Shown one piece after another: positions 20,697 through 31,893 of a DNA stretch of 64,000 bases. Position 1 is the stretch's first letter. The number at the start of each line of letters is the position of its first letter. Source of the stretch: Flectonema sp. DT1601 (Eukaryota > Euglenozoa > Diplonemea > Diplonemida > Diplonemidae); contig OZ025853.1 in NCBI GenBank assembly GCA_964019425.1, positions 124,001 through 188,000 of the forward strand, written 5' to 3'. The position numbers were made by a program, and so were the translations under genes. Below the pieces are notes generated by a model, which was not told the DNA's origin, did not search any database, and worked only from the letters and a program-made list of their open reading frames with translations.

Positions 20697-23600
20697 AACA
20701 CGATCAAGAAAGTGTTTGGTCACTTTTTCTTGTACTTGTGATTGCAGCCATGTTGATTTTTTTTATTTTAAATTTTTGATATGAAAGTTTACGAGAAAAA
20801 AAATAGAGTTCATGGAGAACATTGGGACAGTAGCAAGTAGTGCTACGAATATTGAAGATAACTCAAATTCAAGTCTTAACACACAACGGTCAATCTGTTC
20901 ACGGGCACATATTCTGATAAGAGAGGGAGAGTACACAAAGCACGGGGTTTGGAGAACAAAACCCGTTTCAATGAAAAAAAAAGATAGGAGTGTGGGATTG
21001 CATGCATTCAAGTAGGGTTCTGTTCGGTTGTGTTTTTTTTTTTCCTTCTTTTTTTTTTTTTTTTCTGTCATGGAAACCTGATGGAGGAGGTCACAGGATT
21101 TTTCGTTTTTTTTTTGTTTTTTTTTTCCTCTTCTTCTGTCTTGACTGTTTTAACGAATTGGCATCCTTATCCACATCGGCATTGACGGTTTTTTTTTTTT
21201 TTTTTTTCAAAATAATCAATTACACTACAATGTCGGGGGGTCGGAGGGTGATTATAAGAACCACACCGCGATACTAGGCTGGTTGTTGTTTTTTTTTTAG
21301 TTTTTTTTTTTTCTTTCTTTTTTTTTTTTTTCTCCCCCTCTTTTTTTTCCTTCTGATGAATGATGTCGTACTAGATAAGTCATTCGAATTGAAAATCGAA
21401 TAACACACGAGTACCGAATTATCGCTTGTCTTCCTATTGAGATCAATATCGAACCAACTGTTCGATTTTAATACGCACAATATCTCATAAGAAAACAAAG
21501 CTGCGGCGGATAGTGCATCAGTGATTAGTCCTTTTTTTTTTTTTTTTTTTTTTTTTTCCTCTTTTTTCTATAAGAACAACAAAATCGGTCCTTCTCAACA
21601 AGGCGATATTGGTTCATTCTTGCTTTTGATCATTCGTACATACCAAAAGAGCAAGAAGAGAGAAGGGTTTGACAACAAAAAGGGTAGAGAGGGACAAAAC
21701 AAAAGATAAAGTAATAAAAAAGAAGGGGGAGGGGAGTAATGACTACCTAAAAACGCAGGTAAAAAAGATTACCTTGTTCTCTTTCCTGCGATGATCAGGT
21801 TCTGATGCACGAACAGTGACTGATGAAGCCAAAGCCACTGAATCGAAAAGAAAAGAAGGAAGTAAAGACACCTCCGCTCAACAGGACATCCGCAACACCG
21901 AAATAATTAGTTGCACAACGTTGTTGTAATACAATCGTCCGTTCATAAAAAACTCTCGTATTTAAATGAATAATTAATGTTCAGTAATTCGCGACTCCAA
22001 AAAAAAGCTGCGGTGTTTTTACTCTCGCAAATAAGAGAAATAAAAACAAAATAAAAAACGACAAGTTTCACGACAATCTTTCTGTTGTCATCGCATAAAG
22101 GGGGGTAAGGTTTGGAAGCAGGTGACCACCGAAAGCAATACGTTTGAGGAATGGGTTGGGAATAAATCTACGTTCCTCTGATCTCTAATACCTGATAATT
22201 GCCAAGGAGTTAATTAAGCTATCAATCGTAAGAGAGGGAAATAACAAAGGAACTCATCGCTCTTTGCATAAAAACAAAATGTAGATGAGATTTACAAGAA
22301 GATAGATGAATATCATTACGAATTTTTTTTTTTTTTTTGTTATTCAGCGACCCTTTGCAGGATAGGATCAAGCAATGCGTGGAGTATTTCCTGCTAACAC
22401 CAAACGACAATACGAAGGCCCTCCCTTGCAGGTTGACCATTTTCGATTAGATACGTGCTAGACTCTTTTTTGTTGCGCGACGCTGATCTCGCTACAAAAA
22501 ATAAAACAAGAAAAAAACACGTGCATCCTTCAACTGAGGTTGTGAAGGATGAAATACGAGATTTTTTAAGGTTTTTTTTTTTTTTTTTTTCCTTCCTTTC
22601 TTTTCTTTCTTTCGGGCAGAACGGGTTGCGAAGTACAAGACAAAACGAATTACACTATAACTTTCCTTTATAAAAACTTAAAAAACGCAAATAAAATAAT
22701 TTTTTAAAAAGAAACGGGATGTTGGGTGGTGATGAGTTGCAAATGCTTATGACAGCTACATTAACACGAATGTTGGCAGCAAGTCAAGAAGCAATAGGGA
22801 ACTTTCGATTTACTACGAGATCAAGAAAAAATTCTTTTCAGCTTCTCGCACAAGCACTGGATTGCAGCCTTCAAAAAATAGAAGGATGACGTACCAGGAC
22901 TGAGCGTAGACTGAGACCATAAAAACACGAACACAAAAAAGGTGCTGGCAACACATGTTCGTGGTATAGGGATTATAACCTAATGACTGGAGGAGGGAGG
23001 ACAAATAAGATGATGTCTGGACACCACAAAAAAAATAAAAGAAAAGAAAACAAAAACGAAACACTGAAATAGCGAAACCAGTGCCGATGGGTGCATACAA
23101 AGATCCTTCAACATCTTCTTTGTAAAGTTAGCAAAAAAAGCTAATTTTTTTTTTTTTTTTTTTTTTGCCATTTTTTGAATAATAGTTTATAATTGGAGAT
23201 GATTTTCCGTTACCTCTACAGGCAGTCAAGGAAATCCAAAGATACTTGATAAAAAGCCAGAGGTAACTGAGTTCTTACAAGTCCAATACAACTAATTAAT
23301 CATCAGGCAGTTAGAGTTTTGGGTTGGAATAGAAGCTACTCGAATTCAAATAGGTTCAGTAAGAATAGGTGCGCGTACAGATTCCCAATCAATTTCTCGT
23401 CAGGTGTACGCAACTGTAAAGTTTGGTAAAATTAAAAATGAGGGGGGATGTGTGGGAGTAGAAAAAGACAAAGAAAAAATAAAAAATACTTAAGAATTTC
23501 CAGCTATCACACAAGTTGAACAAGAATAAAAATATAATCTCGTATTCCAACTGGGAATTCACGTAATGGTTTCTGTTTTGAATGCATACAAAGGGGGAAT

Positions 23601-23778
23601 TTTTATTTTGAGATCTTCCTTCATCTTCTTACCTTTTTTTTTTTATATTTCTTTCTTTCATGGCATGTCCCGATAGACGAATAATGATAGGAACGCTTAA
23701 TCAATACACAGTGCATAGTGACATGATTACACTGATACACGAGAAGCGCAGACGTAACTTGAAACTAAAATATGAAAT
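20244..23778. other. Second gene-poor, homopolymer-rich gap
   Basis: About 3.5 kb between the RS-rich gene and the surface-protein array. It is dense in T and A runs (20484, 20666, 21050, 21190, 21300, 21530, 22325, 22575 and 23142 regions). All ORFs rely on Phe or Lys runs. A perfect inverted repeat at 20612-20650 is listed separately. A 45-codon open stretch at 21794-21931 is discussed under rejected items. Confidence 0.65.
20612..20650. repeat. Perfect 13-bp inverted repeat, 13-nt loop
   Basis: The left arm CTTAACGCTGTTA (20612-20624) and right arm TAACAGCGTTAAG (20638-20650) are exact reverse complements around a 13-nt loop. A 24-A run follows 16 nt later. It could fold as a strong RNA hairpin on either strand or as a DNA cruciform. 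Confidence 0.9.
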
Positions 23779-24714
23779 TTAGATTTGCTCCTTGTCAGGA
23801 CCGTTGTTGCTGTCCTCTTCCTGAAGGTTATCCTGTTCAACTTCAGGTTCAGGGGCAGGCGCCCTGGTGAAGTACAGAACTGCGACAAGGATCAGACCGA
23901 CAAAGAGAGCTGAACCGAATGCGATTCCCAACAATCCACCTACTGGAAGGCTGTCATCAGAGTCTCTGACAATCACAACTGGGTCAACTGGAACAGATGG
24001 CGGCAAAGTAGCAACAACACCAGGAGGTGGGTTGACAACACAAGCAGACAACACGTTAACGGATCCAGAGTTTACTAAAGTGTATCCCGTAATGCAACTC
24101 AAAGGCTGGCAAAGGGATCCCACAAGAGACATGGTGACAACTGGTGAAACAGGTGTGCATGTTGCGGCAGCAAGAGAGCTCTTCTGACCGACCACTGTTG
24201 GGGTACCGAAAGGGTTGTTCGTATTGGTGGCAAACGAGTCAGCGAAACCAGGTCTTCCACCGTTAGCTGTCATTCCCCTGGCCACGTAATGAGCGGATCC
24301 ACAGAATGCCGGAGACAGGTCGAGTTGAGTCATCGTGAAGTAGGCAATCAACGCAGCTCTGAGGGCTGCGTCAAAGTTAGCAGGTCTGTTGATGCAATCG
24401 ACAGCAGCGGATTCCCAAGTGATTCTGTATTCCATGTTGAGAACTGGAGCTGGCTGTCCCAATCTCACGCAACTCCATCCCCTGAAATCCGCAGCAAGGG
24501 AAGCACCAGGATCCTCGAACGCTCCCGTGCACGTGCAAGCACCGTTCACACACTGGACATCGGTACCAGTATTTTCATTAGGATCGACAGTGCAGTGGGT
24601 GCTGTCAACACACCAGTTGTCAAATTCATCTACAGCCGCGTCACCAGGAGCATCGTCCATTTGTGCGTATGATGACGCAATTAAAATAGCAGCTGAAACA
24701 GTACGGACAGACAT
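23779..24714 (-). CDS. Array copy 1: Cys-rich type I membrane protein
   Basis: 311 residues. A short signal peptide (SVRTVSAAILIASSYA) is followed by an ectodomain with about 12 Cys. The first five form a compact EGF-like cluster (C35, C41, C55, C60, C62; core VQCVNGACTCTGAF). A Pro-rich stalk (VVATLPPSVPVDP), one membrane helix at about 257-282 and a 29-residue acidic tail ending NNGPDKEQI follow. I do not recognise the family; a surface protein is inferred from topology. In this copy the tail starts FTRAPAPEPE where the others have RSPAPD or RSPAPE. The upstream 50 bp match copy 5 almost exactly. Confidence 0.85.
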   Translation of the reverse strand: MSVRTVSAAILIASSYAQMDDAPGDAAVDEFDNWCVDSTHCTVDPNENTGTDVQCVNGACTCTGAFEDPGASLAADFRGWSCVRLGQPAPVLNMEYRITWESAAVDCINRPANFDAALRAALIAYFTMTQLDLSPAFCGSAHYVARGMTANGGRPGFADSFATNTNNPFGTPTVVGQKSSLAAATCTPVSPVVTMSLVGSLCQPLSCITGYTLVNSGSVNVLSACVVNPPPGVVATLPPSVPVDPVVIVRDSDDSLPVGGLLGIAFGSALFVGLILVAVLYFTRAPAPEPEVEQDNLQEEDSNNGPDKEQI

Positions 24715-24731
24715 TTTATAGAAGGGGGTGG
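24715..24731 (-). promoter_or_regulatory. Conserved block abutting the array start codons
   Basis: On the minus strand AACCACCCCCTTCTATAAA directly precedes ATG in copies 1, 3 and 4. Copy 5 has one extra C, and copy 2 has CTCCATAAA. The matching positions are 27427-27443, 29794-29810, 32830-32846 and 35641-35658. An AG in [CT]AGTTA lies about 26 nt before each ATG. It could be a translation leader, a core promoter or the region just after a splice acceptor. Its strict conservation in otherwise diverged spacers is the only evidence. Confidence 0.5.
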
Positions 24732-26484
24732 TTTAATAACTAACGGGAAGGGAGTAATGAATAGTTTAGTAGCTATCACAGGAATCAAAATTAGCATTGA
24801 AACACTTCCCGGTGACAACCATCCTATCCGTTTGTGACTAATTTACTGACAGCGGTACTGTGATCAAGAAGGATATAACGAAACAACCAACAGTACAGCA
24901 AGACTAACTCAATCTCTATTATTCCTGTGATGAAAGTGACGTTTATAACTTGTTGAAAAAAATGAATCTAAAAAAATACCAGCCTTCGAAAAAAAAAGAA
25001 GTTCTGTGTTCAAAGCTAAAATTAGAGAATCGCTAACTTCTAATACACTATAGAAGACACAATACAGAATTAAAGCAAATGGTAAGAGGGGGAGAGGTAG
25101 TTATTTGGAAAACATTGAAATGATCAGTCTTTGCCACTGTAGAGAAAGTCATACAGAGTGTTACAGACCGATTGATTCCTTTTTTACTTAGTCTCTTTTA
25201 TGTGATACTTCGAAAAGATTCACAAATAAGAGGAAGAATATCACGAATAGTGGAATCTTTCAACCAACTCGCTACTTTGTTTCCTGGAAACTTCAGGATA
25301 CAAGATTCTTGCTTCAAACTAAGTAACAAACAGTTTAAAACAGCTGCTTTGCGTAAAGCAAAGGAAGACAGTATTATTCACATGCAAAGCAGCTGGGAGA
25401 AGGAGATAATCTCAAAAAAAAAAAAAAAAAAAAAAAAAGAAGGAACTTTGAATAGATTACTAAAGTCTATTAGTTTGTGTTCACTGAGTGATAACGCAAA
25501 AAAGGTACCAACACAATAATTAAAGACAACATTCAAACGATAAAAAGAAAAACTTCTAATTGGAGTTTTACCTCACATAATGAATGCCTTACACAAACCG
25601 ATAAAATAAATATAAAATAAAACAGGAGAAAGAAAAGAATGACACCTACACGTAGTATCACTTTTCATAGGGAAGTAATAGTTTGGTTGGAGTGTGGGAA
25701 GGAAAAGGTCTCCAACGCAAAATAGAAGCAAGATGTAACTACAATAAAAGAAAGCAGCGTACTGTAGAGGGTTAAAGCTAGTACAAAAAAAAAGAAACCC
25801 CAAATCGACTTAGGTTTTTACAACATAGCAACAAATTAAATTACTGTATTTATAAATAACATAGAGTGCAAAAAAAGTTTCTAAATTTTCCAAAAAATTG
25901 CACATCCTCCATCAATAGGGGTACTCCATGTTTTTTTTGGTGTTTCTTCTAAAAAAAAACACTTAGAGAATTTTTTGGGTTTTTTTGGAGCTTCTGGTGT
26001 TTATTGTATATCATCTTTCTACATCTCAGCTCCACCTTCCTCACAGAGATTCAGAAAGCACCCGCCCGTTTTTTTTTCTAAAAATTGTGATTGCCACAGA
26101 AAGAATTTATGCCTGAAAACCATTTTACAGTCAAAATGCCTTACGTCTGTTATAAAAACTCCTTTTCAAAATTGTTACGTTCTAAGTTTTCTATACACCA
26201 TGCTTTTTATAAATACAGTAATTAGATTCTGAGTTGTGGGCTGGGAACAGTACGCGTGCAAACCTGCAGAGGTCACTACTTCTAATTTTCTTTTTAGTGA
26301 AAAAAAAATATTGATGCCAAAAAAAATGCATACAAGAGGGAATTTTCTTTTTGTTATTTATTGTTTTCCCCCTTCCATCTATGGTGTGTTTCCGATACAC
26401 GCGAATAGCTGCATTGAATTACTCACATTGTAAATAATACCTATCTTTATTCCAGGTGTGAAATAGCCAGTAATTTTGGGAGGC
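24732..26484. other. Spacer between array copies 1 and 2
   Basis: About 1.75 kb, AT-rich, with a 24-A run near 25411. The first part (to about 24810) matches the 5' flank of copy 5 (35659-35740). The rest has no clear partner in the other spacers. The plus-strand ORF 25172-25519 crosses the A run and is not supported. Confidence 0.6.
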
Positions 26485-27426
26485 CTATGCTTCATCTTTA
26501 TCAGGACCGTTGTTGTCTCGTTGCTGTTCTTCCAGTTTAATCTCCTCAGCGTCAGGGGCAGGCGACCTGGTACAGTACAGAACACCGAGAAGTACCAAAC
26601 CGACAACGAGAGCTGAACCGAATGCAATTCCTAACAATGCACCGAAAGGAAGGCTGTCATCAGAGTCTCTGACAATCACAACTGGGTCAACTGGAACAGA
26701 TGGCGGCAAAGTAGCAACAACACCAGGAGGTGGGTTGACAACACAAGCAGACAACACGTTAACGGATCCAGAGTTTACTAAAGTGTATCCCGTAACACAA
26801 CTAAAAGGCTGGCAAAGGGATCCCACGAGAGCCATGGTAGCAACTGGTGAAACAGGTGTGCACGCTGCGGCAGCAAGAGAGGTCTTCTGACCGATCACTG
26901 TTGGGGCACCGAAAGGGTTGTTCGCATTGGTGGCAAACGAGTCAGCGAAACCAGGTCTTCCACCGATAGCTGTCCTTCCCCTGGCCACGTAATGAGCGGA
27001 TCCACAGAATGCCGCAGACAGGTCGAGTTCAGTCATCGTGAAGTAGGCAACCAACGCAGCTCTGAGGGCTGCGTCAAAGTTAGCAGGTCTGTTGACGCAA
27101 TCGACAGCAGCGGATTCCCACGTGATTCTGTATTCCATGTCGAGAATTGGAATTGGCTGTCCCAATCTCACGCAAGTCCATCCCCTGAAATCCGCACCAA
27201 GGGAAGCACCAGGATCCTCGTACGCTCCCATGCACGTGCAAGCACCGTTCACACACTGGACATCGGTACCAGCATTTTCATTTGGAACGACAAAGCAGTG
27301 GGTGCTGTCAATACACCAGTCTTCGAATTCATTCACAACATCAACAGGAGCATCATCAGGAGTGTCGCCCATTTGTGCGTATGATGACGCAATTAAAATA
27401 GCAGCTGATACAGTACGGACAGACAT
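26485..27426 (-). CDS. Array copy 2: Cys-rich type I membrane protein, most diverged
   Basis: 313 residues, same plan as copy 1. It differs in the acidic N-terminal segment (DAPVDVVNEFEDWC), in the first loop (HCFVVPNENAG), in the membrane helix (SALVVGLVLLGVLYCTRS) and in a different cytoplasmic end (AEEIKLEEQQRDNNG, ending KDEA). It shares CMGAYEDPGAS and GWTCVRLGQPIP with copy 5 but not with copies 1, 3 and 4. All 12 ectodomain Cys appear kept, and the helix adds one more. The 3' flank is unlike the other copies. Confidence 0.85.
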   Translation of the reverse strand: MSVRTVSAAILIASSYAQMGDTPDDAPVDVVNEFEDWCIDSTHCFVVPNENAGTDVQCVNGACTCMGAYEDPGASLGADFRGWTCVRLGQPIPILDMEYRITWESAAVDCVNRPANFDAALRAALVAYFTMTELDLSAAFCGSAHYVARGRTAIGGRPGFADSFATNANNPFGAPTVIGQKTSLAAAACTPVSPVATMALVGSLCQPFSCVTGYTLVNSGSVNVLSACVVNPPPGVVATLPPSVPVDPVVIVRDSDDSLPFGALLGIAFGSALVVGLVLLGVLYCTRSPAPDAEEIKLEEQQRDNNGPDKDEA

Positions 27427-28246
27427 TTTATGGAGGGGGTGGTTTAATAACTAACAGGAAGGGAGTTATATTAAATTTGTTATGTCGTAAAAGTATAAAA
27501 GATCAGATGATAAAACAGAATGTGTTTTCATATTGTTTTAAATTCTCGAGTCCACATACATTCTCTTTGTTACCTGGTTTGTATGAAAAAGTTGCTGGAC
27601 ACCACTACGTATTGAAAGAGTCGTACTGAGGAACCTCTGTAAAAAGTGCTGCAATCGAGGTTAAAAATAGAGAGGTAGCGACATGCATAATACAGAATGC
27701 ACGCTTGATTACAAATAAGAGCACGTGATGATTGAATCCAAGTAGAAGGGTTATACAATTATGTTAACAACCTCCCTGTCTTCAATATCATTAATCATTT
27801 CATTACTTAACTGACTATCAATCTCAGAAGACCGATATGAATTTTATGTTTTTTTACCCCTTACCAGTTACCTTGACAGGACTGGCCAACAGAGTAGACT
27901 AACCAACAGTATTGCGACTACTGGTACGAGTCAATCTCTGCCGAGGGTTTGTGGAAGATAGGATACGCCAGTTAAGTTAATGAAAATAATACAATACAAG
28001 ATACTTTGCGCGATTCACGCAATTCCGAACTATCGAAACTGATTTTTCATTTCCAGTGCAACAACTTAGCTCATTGGGAAGGGCTGTCTACAAGAAACGC
28101 TTTGAGCGTCGCTTTTTGATGTCCCCGCGGAATCTCCTGTTAGCTAGGAATTATTTCGAGAGCAGAGCACCAAGTGACAAGGGAGAGCAATAAAATAAAC
28201 TGTTACTTTGCATCACTGGGTGACTTCCTTCAATTCACTACAATGC

Positions 28247-28273
28247 GAAAGGGGTATAACGTATACCCTTTTC
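28247..28273. repeat. Conserved hairpin GAAAGGGGTATA / TATACCCTTTTC
   Basis: A 12-bp stem with one mismatch and a 3-nt loop (ACG). The copy at 31316-31342 is identical although flanking bases differ by indels. Outer bases (TTCCTT upstream, AAGGAA downstream) can extend the fold. It is a candidate structured RNA or processing signal. Confidence 0.6.
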
Positions 28274-28468
28274 ACCCGAAGCCAAGGAAACAGCCACAAC
28301 AGGGATAGAGCTAACTTGTTAATGTAATTAAATATAAACTGGCTAAAACTAAATTCGGGGTTTAGGAAGGGAACAATGTAACTGCATAGATAATATGCAG
28401 ATTCGAATAGAGAAATTCGTAAGGAGAGGAATTATTATCAAAAACTTGATATTGTAAGCAAAAAGTTG

Positions 28469-28489
28469 CAGCAGACTAAGTGTCTGCTG
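28469..28489. repeat. Conserved hairpin CAGCAGAC / GTCTGCTG
   Basis: An 8-bp perfect stem with a 5-nt loop here. The duplicate at 31539-31562 has the same stem but an 8-nt loop. The stem is kept while the loop length changes. Confidence 0.6.
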
Positions 28490-28857
28490 TAGAACGAATC
28501 CAAGACATGATGCTTTCAGTGCAATGGATTACATCATCACTGGAAAAGCGTTACACGTCAACCAGAATTCAGATTAGAGTTGTGGGCTGGGAGTTACGTT
28601 AAGTCAATCAGAATCACTCTAATAGAGTGAGGGGGTGAGTATGCAATGTCTGCCACAAGTGGTGCACACAAATGATATGAAAAGAACAAAATAATTAAAA
28701 AATACATTCGGAGCAAACCTTAAGTTTGCTTTCGGGTGTTCTGTTGTTTCTATCTCTAGGACATGAAGAGCCTTACTACCAAATGTATCAACTGAGCACA
28801 AATCAGGTTGTGATAATCGGACAACAAACACACTTGTTCACGAAGAGTCGGACAGAC

Positions 28858-29793
28858 TTAGATTTGCTCCTTGTCAGGACCGTTGTTGCTGTCTTCTTCC
28901 TGAAGGTTATCCTGTTCAACTTCAGTGTCAGGGGCAGGCGACCTGGTGAAGTACAGAACTGCGAGAAGGATCAGACCGACAAAGAGAGCTGAACCGAATG
29001 CGATTCCCAACAATCCACCTACTGGAAGGCTGTCATCAGAGTCTCTGACAATCACAACTGGAGCAACTGGAACAGATGGCGGCAAAGTAGCAACAACACC
29101 AGGAGGTGGGTTGACAACACAAGCAGACAACACGTTAACGGATCCAGAGTTTACTAAAGTGTATCCCGTAACGCAACTCAAAGGCTGGCAAAGGGATCCC
29201 ACAAGAGACATGGTGGCAACTGGTGAAACAGGTGTGCACGCTGCGGCGGCAAGAGTGGTCTTCTGACCGAGTAGTGTTGGGGCACCGAAAGGGTTGTTCG
29301 TATTGGTGGCAAACGAGTCAGCGAAACCAGTTCTTCCACCGTTAGCTGTCCTTCCCTTGGCCACGTAATGAGCGGATCCACAGAATGCCGGAGACAGTTC
29401 GAGTTCAGTCATCGTGAAGTAGGCAATCAACGCAGCTCTGAGGGCTGCATCAAAGGTGGCAGGTCTGTTGACGCAATCGACAGCAGCGGAATCCCAAGTG
29501 ATTCTGTATTCCATGTTGAGAACTGGAGCTGGCTGTCCCAATCTCACGCAACTCCATCCCCTGAAATCCGCACCAAGGGAAGCACCAGGATCCTCGAACG
29601 CTCCCGTGCACGTGCACGCACCGTTCACACACTGGACATCGGTACCAGTATTTTCAGTAGGATCGACAGTGCAGTGGGTGCTGTCAACACACCAGTTGTC
29701 GAATTCATCTACGACCACATCACCAGGAGCATCGTCCATTTGTGCGTATGATGACGCAATTAAAATAGCAGCTGAAACAGTACGGACAGACAT
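28858..29793 (-). CDS. Array copy 3: Cys-rich type I membrane protein
   Basis: 311 residues, same plan. It is nearly identical to copy 4 through the ectodomain (DVVVDEFDNWC, DPTENTG, CTGAFEDPGAS, AKGRTANGGRTG, GAPTLLGQKTT). The membrane helix and tail (VGLILLAVLYFTRS, KEQI end) are like copies 1 and 5. Its 3' flank and its 5' flank are duplicated with copy 4, so one gene-plus-spacer unit of about 3.0 kb was copied recently. Confidence 0.85.
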   Translation of the reverse strand: MSVRTVSAAILIASSYAQMDDAPGDVVVDEFDNWCVDSTHCTVDPTENTGTDVQCVNGACTCTGAFEDPGASLGADFRGWSCVRLGQPAPVLNMEYRITWDSAAVDCVNRPATFDAALRAALIAYFTMTELELSPAFCGSAHYVAKGRTANGGRTGFADSFATNTNNPFGAPTLLGQKTTLAAAACTPVSPVATMSLVGSLCQPLSCVTGYTLVNSGSVNVLSACVVNPPPGVVATLPPSVPVAPVVIVRDSDDSLPVGGLLGIAFGSALFVGLILLAVLYFTRSPAPDTEVEQDNLQEEDSNNGPDKEQI

Positions 29794-31893
29794 TTTATAG
29801 AAGGGGGTGGTTAATTAACTGACAGGGGGAATCAATTGATAAGTAAAATCAGTATGGAAAACCTCGACTGCAGAACAACGGCAAAAGGAGCAGAAAGATG
29901 GAATCACGCAACTGAATAAAATTACAGACTCACCAAAAGTGACTTTTGCGATCCGTAGTAAATTTAAAAGCTACGCAAAGTAAGTAAAACAGGGGGAAGG
30001 GATTCATCGGTTTTTCCTTTTATTTGATTAATTATTTGACATTTCTGAGATAATTACGGTTTCCTTTTTACCCCGCCGGAAAGTGCAAGTGAAAATCTCC
30101 AAAAGTAATCGATGAAATAGTCACTGATACTCACCATCCAGAAGGGGGTAAATTGAAACCGTTATAAAGGGGCTGAAAGAATCAAAAAAAAAATGGAACT
30201 CTCAGTGACGACACAACGAAATCAATGCTGTCGTCGTTACCTGAGATGTTAAATCTAATGTCCATAACCTTCAGTCATAAAGGACAAAAGGAATAACATA
30301 ATAGATCGTTCGATTTAATATAACATGTGACACGACTTATCAATACTTAATAAAAACTCTTCATCACATTATACAAAAGCATACGAGTAAGAAAAATGGG
30401 AAAGGAAGAAAAATAGCCATGGAGAGTAGTTACATGATGCAACATGATCGATACAAAAAGGGGGAAACTAGGTTTTAGATGATCTTTCGTTTTCTTTCAA
30501 TTCGCATTAGTAAATCGTGGTGGGAGAATTGTTTTAAACACATTGTGCAAATCAACTCCCACCCCGTATTCTTAATTAATTTTGGTTAATATTGTAAAAT
30601 ATAAAAGTTATCAGATGATACAATAAACGTGTCATCATTATCCTTATAACTCCCGAGTTGCCAGATGGTTTTGATATTTTCAACTACATTCACTCCGTTA
30701 CCTGGTTTGTGAAAACCATTATGTGAAAGAGTAATACTGAACTGCTGCAAAAAGTGCTGCAATCGAAGTTAAAAATAGAGCACGTGATGATTGAATCCAA
30801 GTAGAAGGGTTATACAATTATGTTAACAACACTCCCTGTCTTCAATATCATTAATCATTTCATTATTTAACTGACTATCAATCTCAGAAGACCGATATGA
30901 ATCTTATGTTTTTTCACCGTTTACCAGTAACCTTGACAGGACTGGCCAACAGAGTAGACTAACCAACAGTATTGCGACTACTGGTACGAGTCAATCTCTG
31001 CCGAGGGTTTGTGGAAGATAGGATACGCCAGTTAAGTTAATGAAAATAATACAATACAAGATACTTTGCGCGATTCACGCAATTCCGAACTATCGAAACT
31101 GATTTTTCATTTCCAGTGCAACAACTTAACTCATTGGGAAGGGCTGTCTACAAGAAACGCTTTGAGCGTGGCTTTTTGATGTCCCCGCGGAATCTCTTGT
31201 GTCGGGCTAGCTAGAAATCATTCGCATAGCAGAGCATCAAGTGAAAGCAATATTCACTGGTACTTTGCATCACTGGGTGACTTCCTTCAAAAGAAGTGTG
31301 AATTCACTACAATGCGAAAGGGGTATAACGTATACCCTTTTCACCCGAAGCCAAGGAAACAGCTACAACAGGGATAGAGCTAACTTGTTAATGTAATTAA
31401 ATATAAACTGGCTAAAACTAAATTCGGGGTTTAGGAAGGGAACAATGTAACTGCATAGATAATATGCAGATTCGAATAGAGAAATTCGTAAGGAGAGGAA
31501 TTATTATCAAAAACTTGATATTAGTAAGCAAAAAGTTGCAGCAGACTGCTAAGTGTCTGCTGTAGAACGAATCCAAGACATGATGCTTTCAGTGCAATGG
31601 ATTACATTATCACTAGAAAAGCGTTGCACGTCAACCAGAATTCAGATTAGAGTTGTGGGCTGGGAGTTACGTTAAGTCAATCAGAATCACTCCAATAGAG
31701 TGAGGGGGTGAGTGTGCAATATAATATCTGCCGCAAGTGGTGCACACAAATGATATGAAAAGAACAAAATAATTGAAAAAGCAAATCTTAAGTTTGCTTT
31801 TTTTTTTTTTAATCTCTAGGACATGAAGAGCCCTACCACTAAATGTATCAACTGAGCAGTCGGACAGACTTGTTCACGAAGAGTCGGACAGAC
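29794..31893. other. Spacer between copies 3 and 4
   Basis: Built of duplicated blocks: 29794-30230 matches 32830-33257; about 30286-30410 matches 33570-33715; about 30455-30570 matches 34530-34650; 30745-31893 matches 27645-28860. No coding frame is supported. Confidence 0.7.

Larger units (their letters stand above)
27427..28857. other. Spacer between copies 2 and 3, duplicated at 30745-31893
   Basis: From about 27645 to 28860 this spacer is near-identical to 30745-31893, apart from small indels, for example extra bases around 31291-31300 and a different hairpin loop. It is noncoding by eye: stops are dense in all frames. It contains the conserved hairpins listed separately. Confidence 0.75.

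Noticed and set aside
21794-21931. 45-codon plus-strand open stretch after TTTCCTGCGATGATCAG
   Set aside because: Composition looks coding-like (Lys/Glu/Ser/Thr), but there is no ATG, no continuing exon and no match; chance is likely.
24289-24672. Long plus-strand ORFs antisense to every array gene (also 26992-27384, 29368-29751, 32404-32787, 35218-35598)
   Set aside because: They are conserved only because the sense strand is; they lack domains, leaders or independent constraint.
25172-25519. 115-codon plus-strand ORF between array copies 1 and 2
   Set aside because: It crosses a 24-A run read as Lys, has no partner in other spacers and no domain.
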